A model generated the notes under the pieces. It was given only the letters and a program-made list of their open reading frames with translations. It did no database searches and was not told the DNA's origin. Below, one piece after another: positions 10,581 through 22,789 of a stretch of 64,000 nt of DNA. The position numbers and the translations under genes were made by a program. The DNA comes from Numida meleagris (lineage: Eukaryota; Chordata; Aves; Galliformes; Numididae). The DNA lies in the NCBI RefSeq assembly GCF_002078875.1, contig NC_034411.1, positions 6,813,986 through 6,877,985 of the forward strand, written 5' to 3'. Numbering within the stretch: position 1 is the stretch's first letter; each line of letters opens with the position of its first letter.

Positions 10581-12470
10581 TTTTTAACTTGCAGTAACAC
10601 AGAAGGTGACTACTGCATGTTTTGAATGAATAGGAAAAACCAAGGGGGAAAACAGCTGTCCTTGTTATGGTTCTTTTTTTTCTTTAAAGAAGAGTTTTCC
10701 ATTTCTGAAGGTTACATGTTGAACTCACTAAAGCCTTTATTTGGCCCCTCCCATTTGCAGGTCACCACAGGAATATGTAAAAAGGAAATGTTTTATTTTA
10801 ACAGAGTTGAACAAAGTACACGAAACACACCCTTCCCATTGCCTAACATTCCTCAAGTTAAATTGCAGAACCCAGCATAACTTTTCCTCTTGGTCTTTTA
10901 TTTCATTGAAAAGGGCCCAAAATGTAATATTCGTTCAGGAAGCATAAATTGTATTGCTGGAAGCAATAGCAACCTCGAAGCAAAATCCCTCAGGATCGCT
11001 GCGCTCAGGAGCGTGCAGGCTGCCCCTGGCCCAACAAGTTTCCTCAGCGCCGTGCTTGCGGCTTTGCACAGTCTAAGCTGTAGTATTTCTTTGCAGCATG
11101 GTTTTCCTGACATTTTGGCCCTTATGGACAGTCCGTCGTCTCAGGAGTTGCTGCTAGCCTCTTGCCCAACCATCCCACTCTGGGCCACTCTTCTTCTCTT
11201 TCAATATGCATGCGTAACTCCCATGAATGTAAATAAAAGTTATGTGCACGCATCAAGGGGAAATGGATCCATTTGTCATGGCTCCAGACAAGCAGCATCT
11301 CCCCAAGGAGCTACTTACGAGGCGATTGAGAAGCCAGCAGCAACGCGTGATAGGCTGCACCTTCTTCCATGTGTGCTGCAGAAATTATTGGCATGTTGCT
11401 GATGTTTACGGCGAACAAATAGTTTATTTCTGGGCTAAGAAAGATTCCAGTGTAAATACTCAACTGGCAGCTCGCTGGAAGTATGCCACTTGAAGTTAAA
11501 AGGCCCATGACCAATGGTGTCAGATTAACATTTCCAAGTTGGACAATGTACAAATGGTGTTCTTGGACTGGAATAGAAATAGATGAAAGTGGTCTGCTGC
11601 AGTGCAAATAACAAACTGGCAACCAGCTGGTCATTGGAAAGAGAACATACTATGGGAATATGCTTTCTGCAGAAATACTTTATTTTGGAGATAAGCATTA
11701 ACAATAGGAAGATGAGGCTCATTTAACAAGAACCATATGGTCTCATCCTGCTTTTATTTCACTCAGTAGCAAAGCTCTGATGATCTTTTGTGTGTGCGAG
11801 GTAGGGATTGCTGCTAATAAATAAGCAAAACAGATTCAAGGTAGTTGTTTGAAATTAAAAAGAAACAGCAATGCCTGATTTACTGTTGCCTTTTAAAAGG
11901 TATAAATGGGATATTTTTAATCCACAAAATGCGATTTCAGGAGACAGTGACTGAAAGGAAGCAGAATTAAAGTTATATGTTGGAAAACAATTTCTGAAAA
12001 AATAAGGCAAAGATCCACCCAGGACTGAGTTATCAACCCGCGTAAACCAATACACAAATTTCTCTAAGCTGATTTGTGGCTGGATTCATTCCATAAAAAA
12101 GTTTGTGTTTTTGTGGAGAGAAAACAACACCCTGTGAAAAGAAGTTTGCTAGCAGATGGAGGCTGCAGCAGGAAAAAGAAAGGACTTTGCTGGGGCAATG
12201 GCCGTGTGATAAAATTTTTAAGTAACTTAGTTTTTAAGTAACTACACAATTTATTCTGTTAGCAACTTGATCAGAGGTAACAGCATTTCACATTGTTGTT
12301 TCAGTGTAATAGCAAAATTGAGCGATGCAAAAAGAAAAAGCAAGCTGACGGAGTTACACTGGAAAATCCTGCTTTGGGAACTTTTCAAGGACGTAAAACA
12401 TTGTCTTGAATTATTTTTTACTTTTATGGGTAGGAAGTAGAAAATGAGCAAAGAGTGGAAATCTCATTTG
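10581..12470. other. AT-rich unique sequence, possibly containing conserved blocks
   Basis: Mostly AT-rich and non-repetitive. A 170-codon plus-strand frame at 10890-11402 lacks any recognisable domain and overlaps a minus-strand frame. The 11400-12450 part, with TTTATTT and TAAATAA cores, looks like candidate noncoding conserved DNA, but no individual element can be delimited. Confidence 0.35.
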
Positions 12471-12549
12471 GACCACCGTTGGAAAGTTGCAGTAAAAATG
12501 ATAAAACTCATCATTGCAAACTAATTTTTATTTTTATTTTTTTTACAGT

Positions 12550-12700
12550 GGCTAAACTTTGTTATTTTGGTCACAAAAAGCAAGATGGAAACTTCATTTC
12601 TTGTAAAAAAGAAAATGAAGCTTTGAACATGAAAAAATGTGCAGATCTTGTATGCAGCAGCTCAATTCTGCCTTTGGAGATAAGTACTAAATCCCATTGA
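12550..12700 (+). other. Open frame behind a strong acceptor-like tract; unproven
   Basis: A long T-rich tract ending in TTTTTTTTACAG at 12549 resembles a splice acceptor. The following frame stays open for about 49 codons to a TGA at 12698-12700 and is lysine- and cysteine-rich. No domain is recognised and the frame also runs through the T-tract. It may be a chance frame in AT-rich DNA. Confidence 0.1.
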
Positions 12701-12789
12701 TTTCTACATGCCTGAAGATGGCTTGCAACAATCAACCCTATCAAAATTGCACTATACTACATATTTAGATATGTATCAGAAATGCTAAG

Positions 12790-12990
12790 TCAAGGCTTGA
12801 ACCAGTGATGGAGCACCTGGTGGGAAGGCAGAGCCAACCCAGGGGAGCTCAGGTGCATGCAATGTACCTGAGTGACCAGAAGGGGTGGAGCCAGGATCCA
12901 CCTCTTCCCAGACCTCACTGAAGGGCTGCAGTGGGGGATAAGTGTATCTTGTTGGAGGTCTGTGTGTTCCTGTGGTCTTCTGAAGGTAAG
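12790..12990 (+). other. GC-moderate block of repeat- or exon-like character
   Basis: A sharply bounded GC-richer segment lies between AT-rich neighbours. It contains AGAAGGGGTGGAGCCAGGAT, a CCTCTTCCCAGACCTCACTG segment, an inverted CTCAGGT/ACCTGAG pair (12848-12872), and ends in GAAGGTAAGC, which resembles a splice donor (GT at 12986-12987). The style is reminiscent of avian LTR-derived sequence, but I cannot assign a family. Confidence 0.2.
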
Positions 12991-14224
12991 CAAATTCTTT
13001 CCTTTATTTCTATGTCCAAAGCTGTTGCATTTGGGCATATCCTTACTGCAGCCTGGGACTTTGCTACTGTGCTGTCATTGTTGCACTTTCCATTGCATTA
13101 TGGCATTACAAGGTATGCTGCATTTCTAACTGCTGGTTTTGCTGCCAGAAGTTATGAGGGTTTTTTTCCTCTTTGCATTAAAATATAGCAAATAGTAGGA
13201 GCTGAGGGGAATGATGGAGAATTATAAGGGTTTACATGTTCAGTTCAGCTGTTTCAGTCTCCTTTTCTCTTACCCATTCTCCTTCCTCAGTACTTCTCTC
13301 GCTGTGATGGCAAGGCAGCCTTCCAGCCCCTATCTGATAAAAGCAGGCTTCCCAGCCTATATTTCTCCATGCTGGGAGTTGTTTCAGGGTGGGCCAATGG
13401 TGCAATCCCACGTGCACCCTACTGGCTGTTGTTTTCATGATGGATGCGTATATGAAACAAGGCCCTCATCCAAAGCCTTTCTGATGCTGGGAGGTTCCTC
13501 CTACACTGCTCAGGGCAGGCTGTACACAAGTAAAGCTAGGGGGATTTTAGTGGCCAAATTATCAGGATTCAATTTTTCCAAGTTTCCAGCAGTTTTCTAA
13601 CAAAAGTGAACGAGAGGTGGCTTCTGCTTGCTGTCCATTTATAGGGGCAGTATTCATTTGGCAATGTTATGGGCAGGCAGCCCTGCTTCCCAAGAATTGG
13701 GACCAGGCTGCCTCACCACCAGCTCCCCAAAACTAGGGGAGAACACTCAGCCCTCTCCCTTTATCCTGCTGACTCCCTCGCTTTTCTCCTCCCCGTGCAG
13801 CAGGGATAGCTGAGGGAGCCTGTCATCCTTTTATTGCTGTTTCTAATAAACACATATGGTGATGCATATAACAATAACAACAGCAAGTTGCTATTGTTCC
13901 GCACACAGCCATATGTGGGCTGTCCAGCGGCTCAGCGCAGCGCTGCCACGAGCAGCTGCGTCGTGAGCGCTCAGGAATGTCGATAGCCCAAAGAGAAAGG
14001 AATGGCTGTAAGGACTCTGAGCCTCACAAATAGTGCCTCTGCTTCACATGCTGCTGTTGCTAAAACGGCTTCTTGAGCGTTGTGTGCTGAAAGTGTAGAC
14101 ACGGCGTTAGTCACCACAGGAGCTTATAAGGTGATTAAATTGTTAACAGTGGGGATGCGGAGGCTTAAGGGCTAGCTGGGACCCTGTTGAAGCAAGCTTT
14201 GCAAGCCAGAATGAATGCGTACAT
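12991..14224. other. Unique noncoding sequence, nothing recognised
   Basis: A 129-codon plus-strand frame (13211-13600) is overlapped by a minus-strand frame and shows no domain. No repeat family was recognised. Confidence 0.5.
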
Positions 14225-14290
14225 ATGAAATACGTGTATGTGTATATATATATTTATACACATAAATATGAACATATATGTGGGGGGACA
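14225..14290. repeat. TA-rich microsatellite remnant
   Basis: TATATATATATTTATACACA and neighbouring ATATATG units form a short decayed TA/TG repeat. Confidence 0.8.
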
Positions 14291-16244
14291 GGGGCACGTA
14301 CATTTATACTGTTAGTACTTCTTTTTGACATCAGAAACTCAGGAATGAGCACATCCAGTACCTCACATAATACAAACTCCAGAGCCCAGCACCAGTCCCT
14401 ATGTATTGTATCCCATTCTGCAAGGCAGAAAGGCACACAGTTTACCAATGCTTTGTTGCCCATCAGCTCTCTTTCCCTGCAGGGGCAGCCTGTGATGGTT
14501 GCAATGCTTCGTCTACGTTGGTGTTTCTTACACTTTTTCAGGTGCTTCTTTTCCCAATGCCATATTATGCAGTGACCTGACTAAAAAACAAACAGCCCAT
14601 CTGTACTTCTTCATCCTTTCATGAGCGTGCTTGTAGGAGAGCAAGACTGCAACTGAGAGAAAAGAGAAATAAAGATTAAAAGCAGGCGACCTTTTTCAAA
14701 TTTGGACAAACACCGTCAGGCAGCCATATCTTTATTTAAGCACTTGAATAATTTAACTGATTTTTAATTTTTTTTTGTGTGTGAGATGCTGAGTACCTAC
14801 AGTAAATAAGAGGAGAGAGAGAAAATTGTAAAGGATCCAAAAAATCAACTACTTGCATATGTCTCTGAGCGTGGAGCTTGGAAGTCATATTTGAATATCA
14901 AAGTGTGGATGGTTTTGGTCGAAGTTTCTGATGCAGGGCAGGAAGTCCTCAGTACTGCCCTCCTTTTGCTCCTCGCACGCACGTACTCCTGCACATGAGT
15001 TACCTGTATAATGGGTTGATTTCAGAGCCAGGGGGAGGGCTCCTGGCTTACCAGGAAGGGTGGCATCTGCAGTCACAGAGCTCTGCACCAATTCTAGCCA
15101 CTGGGAACCATGAATGTTTTTACCAAGTCCATGAAACCACAAACATTTACACGCTCAAACATCCCAACAAGAAGCACAACTTTTTAGCATCTGCATGACA
15201 TACATTTCAATATTGTACACAGTAGCCCAAAAGAAAGGATAATGATAACGTGACTTATATTTACTCCAGCTTAGTCAGTTTTCTCCAATGGGTAAAGCCG
15301 AAATGCCTGTGGCAATCTTCCCTGGAGTAACAAAGGGACAGACTTCACCCCTTGGTAGACGTGTATGGCTCTTATTTCCTTCAGAGAGTGGTGGCAGGAC
15401 TTCAAAAACAGCCTATGCCGAGGCCTGATTCTCAGAGGTCCCACACATCCCTGGTTCTTGTTGGCTTGTAAGCGATGTGTAGCCTGAGGTTTTGTTCATC
15501 TTTCAGATGAAGCTTTCAAAACTCATGATGTCTCAGCATGAGTCAGTGTTTTATGTAACCCCAGCTTGCATTCCTCTAAACCCCTCCTGAGCTCAGAGCA
15601 CTCCAGCAGCCAACCTCAAATTCTTCTTCCTTGCAGCTGACAGCATCATTCCCTGATCGGCAGCACGAGAGGCTCCTCAAGCCCTTCCCAAGGTTTTCTG
15701 GAGCTTTAGCACGGCTCTCCCAGACACTGGGCACCTGGACCACTGCAGGGAGCAAGGCTGGGGAAAAGCTGGGCTGGAGGAGGGAGTTCCGGATGGGCCA
15801 CCCCAATGGGAAGATGGTGACTTTCCTGTACTCGCAGCAGAAATGACCATTTCCAGATTTGTTAATCTGTTTTTGTTCTCTTCCCTGCAATGAGATCAGT
15901 TTTTTCCGTGTTTCTGGAGGAGAAACAAAAAACAAAAGAAGCCCTCACATTTTTAATGGAAATGTGGTAGAAATGGAAGACAAGTGAGTCGCACTCACTT
16001 TTGGTGGAGCACCTTGTGTGGCAGCTTTCCTTCAAGACCCAGCTCACCATGCTGAAGGTGGACACCCAAACAAGCTTCGGGGGTGGCCTAGTATACCCTG
16101 ATTATTTTTCACTGCAAAGAAGAGCAGACAAAACACCAAGAGAAAGCAGGAAGCTAAACCCCCTTCTTTCTTCCATCCTGGTTGATTTGCAGTTTAGCAG
16201 TGGGACATCTTGACCTGTGACTGTGATTTTGTACTAGTTACGAT
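14291..16244. other. Unique noncoding sequence, nothing recognised
   Basis: Mixed composition, with an AT-rich stretch at 14640-14880 (T-run at 14762-14776). Frames of 60-119 codons on both strands look like chance. Confidence 0.5.
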
Positions 16245-16460
16245 GTGTTATAACCTAAAACCTAAAAAGGGTGGTCAAGCACTAGAACAGGTTGCCCCTG
16301 GGACGTGATGGAAGCCCTGTCCTTGGAAATACTCAAGGTCAGGCTGGACAGGGCTCTGAGCACCTGATCTAGCTGCAGATGTACCTGTTCATTGCAGGGT
16401 GGTTGGACCAGATGATCTTTAAGGGTTCCTTCCAACAAATGATTCTATGTTTCTATGAAA
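16245..16460 (+). repeat. CR1 LINE, complete 3' tail
   Basis: The most recognisable CR1 of the window. In order it shows GGTGGTCAAGCACTAGAACAGG, GTTGCCCCTGGG, a CTCAAGGTCAGGCTGGACAGGG segment, CACCTGATCTAGCTGCAGATG, TTCATTGCAGGGTGG, GTTGGACCAGATGATCTTT, TTCCTTCCAAC, and the terminal ATTCTATG/TTCTATG repeat at about 16441-16457. It is 5'-truncated, as is typical of CR1, with only the last 200 bp or so present. Its strand and the presence of the tail mark this genome as avian. Confidence 0.95.
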
Positions 16461-17690
16461 ACGGATGTCTTTCTCCCCCCACCCCCAGAAAATAAAACAC
16501 AAGTTGACTGGGACGATGGCTTTTGGACTTTGAGTTGGAGACATTGCTGTATTGGAAATTTTTAACAATGTGGGAGAGTAGAACATGAGGAAGCATTCGT
16601 TGTTTGATGCAGTCTGTGAGGCATGGCTGGGAAGGATACAGAGGCCAGGGGAGTGGCCAAGGCACCTCCACTGAGCAACTGCAGTATTTCATGGGCTGCC
16701 CCTACTTCCTGTGTTCAAATAGAGTCAGCACGTCCAAGATGACCAAAAAAAAAAAAGCTTAGAAGTACATTTTGGGATACTTTTCAGGTGGTGTTGTCTT
16801 TTTTCTTTGTTCAAATGGGTTATCACTTGCTATGTGGATGTGTGTGTGCCATCACTACCTCAAATTCTATCCCCACCAGCCCACACAAATGCAGCCCCCT
16901 GGCACCTGACCAAACCGTCATTGGATGCCCTGGGTGCTGCAAGTGCTGGCCCTGCTCACATCTCAGTTCTGGAAACCCACTTGCAGTGAAGTTGTTCTCG
17001 CCCTCATTAGAAGTCACCTTACTGAGATCTCTGTTGGCTGCAAAGCCAGTTCTGGGAGTCAGGAGGAGCTGGTGGGCTCTGCAGTTCAGATGCAGCTCTT
17101 GCTTTCAGTGGAAGCGTTGTCATTAGTTATTTCCAAGTACATACATTTTTAAATATGTACGGTCGCAGCCAAGTTTCTTAACTGTGATTATTGTAGAAAG
17201 TGAAGAGCATGAACCGCATCGCTGGGATTCAGCTGCTGCTCGTTGACTACCAAAAGATCCTGCACCAATCTGGAGGTGTGAGCACCTCCATTCCTCTGGG
17301 AAGGCGCTGTCTCCATGCGTTTTTCGCTACTCTATCAGCTGGCGCTAATAAAAGCTGTAACCTCTCTATAGATGCATCACCTGGTCTGTGTGATACTTCC
17401 ATTGCAGCCTACCTCCTGCATAGGCAGTAGCCCAGTGGGTTTGCTGTGTTTACCTCCTGGGGAATTTGGGCAACCCTCTTGCATCTTGCTTTGCCTATGG
17501 TCTGCTTTGGCCTTTTTTTCGTCTGTGAACATCAAATGCAAGCCCCTCAGCCCCCCTCAATGCATGTGAAAGCAAGCAAAATAAATGAAAACATAACAGG
17601 GCTCTTTCTTCATGTTTATTCTTTCTTAAAACTTTCTATTGAGACCTTCCAACAGCTTTTGTGACTGCCCCTAGCTCAGTGCACTGAGGG
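16461..17690. other. Unique noncoding sequence, nothing recognised
   Basis: Includes a GGAGGTG/CACCTCC hairpin (17272-17289) and an AATAAAAG at about 17347 in a segment with LTR-like texture (17200-17430) that I cannot assign. Open frames of up to 112 codons show no domain. Confidence 0.45.
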
Positions 17691-18080
17691 CCCTGAATGA
17701 ATTTATTGATGGTAGCTGGAAAAAAAATGGAAAAAATGAATTAAATCCCTGGAGATGCAAGGTATGTTACAAACTTCCCCAAGTTATTTGCAAATGTTTC
17801 TGCCAGTATCAATAAATCCCTCCAACTTGAGGGTAGATTATGTTAATTATAGGATGGCATCATGCATTTAAAGGTTGCTGAAAGTTATATCTGCGATCTG
17901 TCATGTTCAAACTGTACGTTCATGTGGAGTATTTGTTATTTTAATATGTGGGCATACATACGAGCAGCAAGAGCGTCCATGATGTTTTAATAGGCTTTTA
18001 TTAGTCGTACTCTCCTTGTAATCTTGTTTTACAGTATGTGCGCTCAATGTGTTTGTGTCTATGCTCTTCATGCACACATT
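17691..18080. promoter_or_regulatory. Candidate conserved noncoding element
   Basis: AT-rich unique block with a perfect ATTTGCAAAT palindrome at 17786-17795, which resembles POU and C/EBP-type sites. A TTAATTATAGG segment lies near 17843, and TTTTATTAG and TTTTAAT cores follow. No repeat was recognised. Function is inferred from texture and motif content. Confidence 0.3.
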
Positions 18081-20159
18081 GCGGGATGCCAAAACATCAT
18101 TCTGCTTCCTTGTTTCCAACCACTTAGTCAGGCATTTGAATGCTTTCCAAATCTTGTTAAAAACCAGAAATAGCACTATCACTTCTTGTTCTTGCTGGGC
18201 TGCGCAGAAATGGGCAGATGGAGCAGGGCCGGGGGGAGCAGCGAGGGGGTCGATGGGAGGTATGGGACCCAAGGTGAGGGGCAGAAGTAGGAAGAGCATC
18301 GGTGCAGCGAGGCCCAGCCCTGCTCCACGGCTCTGTGCTGGGAAAGCTGGGCCTGGGTTTGTTGTAACGATGCCCTGTGTGCTCTGCCTCCAGCTTATAG
18401 GGCTTGTGAACCAGCACTTCCCTGCCCAGAAATGACAGGGCACTTGTCTGAGTTGAAGAGGGATGGCTGTATTTAGATTTTAAGCTACATCCTGTTTTCC
18501 TTTTTTTTTTTTCCTTGTTTGTTTCGGCTATTGTTTTTGTGGTTGGTTGGTTTGTTTGTTTTTTTTTCCCCAGGAAAATGTGAGGTAAATTTTATAAAAA
18601 TCCACTTTATTTTTGCACAGCTTTCTTCTTCTGATGCTTAACTACTTGGACAGACTCAACCTAGATTCAGTGAATGCTGTGAATGTGCATTTCTGGTGAG
18701 GAAAGGATTGTTGCTGAGAATATTCCAAGTATTTCAGTCAGATATAGGCTCCCTAGGTGACACCAGGATCGTGTAATGGGCTGGTCCTTGCTTCTCCAGT
18801 ACATATTCTCTCTGCTTTGACATCTTTTTTTTATGCTTAAACTAGATGCTTTCTGGCATGTATCTCTTATGTAATAAAGCATCAGTGTTGGTTGGAGCTT
18901 AGAAATAGTGCTCTGCTTTACAAAGAGAAATATCCATGAGTATTAATTAATTGGATGTTCACTGCCAGCAAAGGGACATTGATTCCCATGGACTGCTCTT
19001 GCAGATGTGGAGTCTCCAGTGTCTGCTGATGCCACACTACAGCCACCTACATCATGGAAGACCACCGGGGCCTTGCCTTGCCTCCCTTTCTCCATGGGAT
19101 GGGAACACCTTTCCAGCTTATTGCAATGGGCCAATGGCTTTAAAGGCTTCTATGGGCACAGCCAGCCCCTACAGCCCTAAGAAACCTGGATAAAAATAAT
19201 GTTGTCATCCAGAATAACTTATTTTCCAGCTGGTTTTCCCCTCCCAGCTGCTTGCCCAGATGGCAGGCTAGATTCAGGGCCTTCTTGCTGCTCCAAAAGC
19301 AAAGGGCATTGGTGAACCACCCCATTTTTAACCTGTGCTCAGTGCATCTAGGATGGAGGACATGCCACGCGGGCACGTTTTAAATTGCAATTGTGAAATG
19401 CAGTGGTATGTATACATATATATATATATTTAGCGGAAGAGCAATGACCCCATTTAGCTCAAGAATGATGCACTCTTGGAAAGTGAAATATATTTGGTAA
19501 TAATGACAGTGGGGGAAAATATCTCTTTCATAAGAAAACCTGATATGTAAACACACAATGCAGCTTAGGGCACATCTTCGTTTCACGCATGAGAAGTTTG
19601 AGCAAGTGAAGAAAATTCCAGGTTTTTCTCCTGCCCCCAAAGAAACATAATCCAGAGTTTATATCAGATGGTTTATGGGAGTTTATTGGAATATCCAACA
19701 GGGTTCATGTAGTGTGTCATAAGGTAAAGCCTGTTCGTTGGTGATTTACAAGCAGTGTGTGCCGGTGTTACTGTAATTTATAGACCACAGATGGTCAGGG
19801 GGTGCCCCTGCTGACTTGGAGCTGAATAAGAAGCTGAGCCCTGCGTGTCATCTGCTGCGGGTACCTCCGGCTCACTTCCCCAAATTAGCCCTGGTGGGGA
19901 TCTGCCTCCCGACTTGGAGGGTCCCAAGCCCTCTGTGATGCAAGCTGAGGTGTTTTTGGGAGGGGAGGGACAGCAAATGGTTAAGGGTGGGGGAAAAAGA
20001 GCGAAAAACCAAGCACACTGGAACAGCTCTGGAAGAAATTTGCCTTTTGTGATAGCAGCTTCCCTTCTCAAGGTTGGTACTTCTTGATGGGGTTTTGTCA
20101 CTTGTTAAATGGAGAAGGGGGAACGTCAACCCCCCCTTCTTAATCTGTTCTAAGACAAA
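18081..20159. other. Unique noncoding sequence with T-runs
   Basis: A G-run-rich segment lies at 18228-18290. T-runs occur at about 18500-18512 and 18560-18568. A TATATATATATATT run sits near 19418. No gene or transposon was recognised. The 128- and 178-codon frames at 17907-18443 face each other on opposite strands and look like chance. Confidence 0.45.
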
Positions 20160-20360
20160 CATCTCCTCCACCAAAATTTATATATATTCATAAATCTCCC
20201 TTGTAACGACCTCTAAGATAGATCCTATCTTTGTTCCCGTCGCTTTACCCTTTTAGGTAATTACTTGTTAATGGCATCCTGCATTTTGCTAAGACTTGCT
20301 CATGCCAAGTTTACCCAAGCCTTCGCTTCTTTAAACCTCATTAAATAATTGCCTCGTTAC
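20160..20360. promoter_or_regulatory. Candidate element with palindromic GATA pair
   Basis: AAGATAG (20215-20221) and its exact reverse complement CTATCTT (20225-20231) are separated by ATC, giving two opposed GATA sites. Downstream lie GGTAATTACTTGTTAATGG (about 20255) and CATTAAATAATTG (about 20339), which carry homeodomain-type cores. The arrangement is seen directly; regulatory function is inference. Confidence 0.33.
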
Positions 20361-22755
20361 CATGGCACCTCACGCTGCTCACATAGGGACCCACTGCTTG
20401 CAGAGGATCATGTTTTGTCAAAGCGGGCTCTGAGCTGGGAGGGCACTTTGGGTTTTTTTCCATGCTTGACACCTGTTGCCCAATGCAGTGAGAAGTGCCT
20501 CCATGTAAACACGCATCCCAGCTCACAGCCAAATGGGTGATTTCTTTTTTTCTCCTGGAGATCAAAGGAGTAGGAGAATTTTGTGGCTTCTTTAGTTAAT
20601 AGAAAGAAAAAGGAAAAACATTTTCTTTTCCTTATCCAGAGGATTAAAAAAAGAAAACACCCTATAGACAAAAGGACCAGAAGGAGAGCTGTAATGGAAA
20701 TAAAATTGACAGCCTCTCAAAACTCAGGTGGCATTTTCCTTTTCCAGTTAATTACAGTTTTAATTACACGGCTTCTTGTGACTCCTTGATACCTAATAAA
20801 CTAGACTCTGTGGGGCGGCAAAGTTGAGTTTTGCTTGAACTGCAGGTGTAAGGCTCAGCATGAGGCATAAATCAACTTCTTAAACATGTTCCCAGGGTGT
20901 GTTCAGGCTTTTTCTTCCTATTTGCTTGTAAAAATCACATCTTTTCACCATCGTTGGTTAAAAAAAAAAATGATTGGAGCCACAGTACCACAAGTGTTGG
21001 CTTTGTGTCTCAGGTTGTAGAGATCCCCTTCCAGTAGGGAAAAAAAAGGCCTGGGTTTTTTGGACTTCAGCCTGATGATTTTTAAAGGAGTGGTACATTA
21101 CCTGCATTGCTTCCCTCATTATCATTTCTTTCATATTAAAGACAGAAAGGGAAAATATGCTAAGAACACGAAAGCAAGGGGAGATTGGGCAGTGGAAAAT
21201 AAGGGCTGTTCAGCCCATGGGCACCATAGCTTGGGTTTGCCCTCTGTGTGCTGCCCTGTGGGCTGCTGCAGCCCAAGGGTGGGGACAGCTGTGGTCCTCA
21301 CACTTTATGGGATTCAGCTGTGGTGATGCTGAAGGCAGAGGTGCTGGAGACGTGGCACTGTAGTGTCACCTGCTTCACACTGGTGTCACTGCCACGTGGG
21401 CTTCTCTGCCAACCCCAGTCCTTGGGAGCCCGGAGCCACAGAGCCTTGAGGCTTTGCAGCCCAAAGCGTGAAGCCAGAGCAGGCACGTCCCAGCCAGGCA
21501 GCCCAGCCTGCCTAAATACCAGCCTTAGCAATCAGAACTAAACAGGGATGCCAAAAAGGCCAAAACCCTGCTGCCAATCCAGAGGGGAAAAAGAAGAAGT
21601 CTTCCGCCCTCTCAACCAAGTAAAATGTCTCACCATCTTTTTCAATTAGTCTTGGTTTTATTTTTGTAAGCACACAGAGAGGCAATTACAGAGTTTCATT
21701 TTTTCCAGAGTGGGAAAGGCAGGGCAGAGCTAAGGGAGTTAGGGAAGGGAGGGAGAGCAGGAGGGAGAGGAGCAGGAGTTTAAAAGAAGACACGAAAGCC
21801 CCAGACATGAGTGTCTTTCATTCTACCACTCCAGGAGGACAAAGAAATGTGAAAGCTGCCAGGCCAGCAGACTAAAACCAGTGTGGGTACCAGGGTTTCT
21901 CCATGAGTTGAGCTGCCTGCCCCTAGCACCAAACCTTGGTGCTGCTCTGCAGGCACCAAACCCCGCGCTGTTGAGGCATTGACAATGTGGTCCTAAGCCT
22001 TGCAAGGCAGCTCCAGTGTGGAAAATGCTGGAAAGCTTTCAGCCGGGGTTTTTATGGTCTGCTGAAACATAAATGGCCACTTTTCATTCTGGAGAGAATG
22101 AACAGGTCCGAGCAGTGCACAGAGTGGAGAAGCAACAGCAGTGTGCAACGAGGGCTCAGGAGATCCAAAAGGCGTCGAATAAAATGGCTGAGGGGAAAAT
22201 GCATGCTATCCCAGGGTTTGGAGAACACTCGGTGGTTTGTGAAGATCCCACCTCAGGGACATGCGACAGCAGTGGCAAAGGCTGAAGGATGGACACATAC
22301 CCAGCCAAGGAGCACAACAGGAAGATCTATTGCCTCCGGGGATCTATTATTTCCTGGTTCAGCTAGTCCATCTAACCAGCTTGGCTTGTTTTCAAGATGG
22401 ACCCTCTCAAACTCAGCCCGAGCTCACCTGAGCAATCCTAGTTTTTTAACTTCTAGGAGGAATGTGAGTTATGATTTACTGGATCGCTATGGCAAGTGCA
22501 ATGTAATAAAAACCTGACCTGTCTGATGTGTATGGGCTACTGTATTATAAATATTTAATAAGTTGTATGGAAAGAAAAGAACTATAGGGGTTACAGGAAT
22601 CATATTAAAGCAACTAAGTAAATACAAAGAAGGTTAAAGTGTCTTACTCTATACTCTTTAAAGGCTAAAGCAAACCAGATCTCTTTCTAGATTCTTTTTC
22701 CATGTACAGCGGTAACTGGGCTGCATAAAAATAAGGCGAGTATTTAAAGACAGAC
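20361..22755. other. Unique noncoding sequence, nothing recognised
   Basis: Mixed composition. The 176-codon frame at 21987-22517 contains a CGKCWKAF string that resembles part of a C2H2 finger, but it has no second histidine or linker (see rejected list). No repeat family was recognised. Confidence 0.5.
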
Positions 22756-22789
22756 AAAAAAAAAAAAAGAGAGAGAGAGAGAGAGAGAA
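22756..22789. repeat. A-run followed by (GA)n microsatellite
   Basis: A-run at 22756-22768, then about ten GA units to 22788. Confidence 0.95.

Noticed and set aside
17200..17430. LTR-like segment with AATAAAAG
   Set aside because: No matching partner, TG...CA ends or target duplication could be identified.
21987..22517. CGKCWKAF string suggesting a C2H2 zinc finger
   Set aside because: The first histidine falls one residue off the classical spacing, there is no second histidine and no linker or neighbouring finger.
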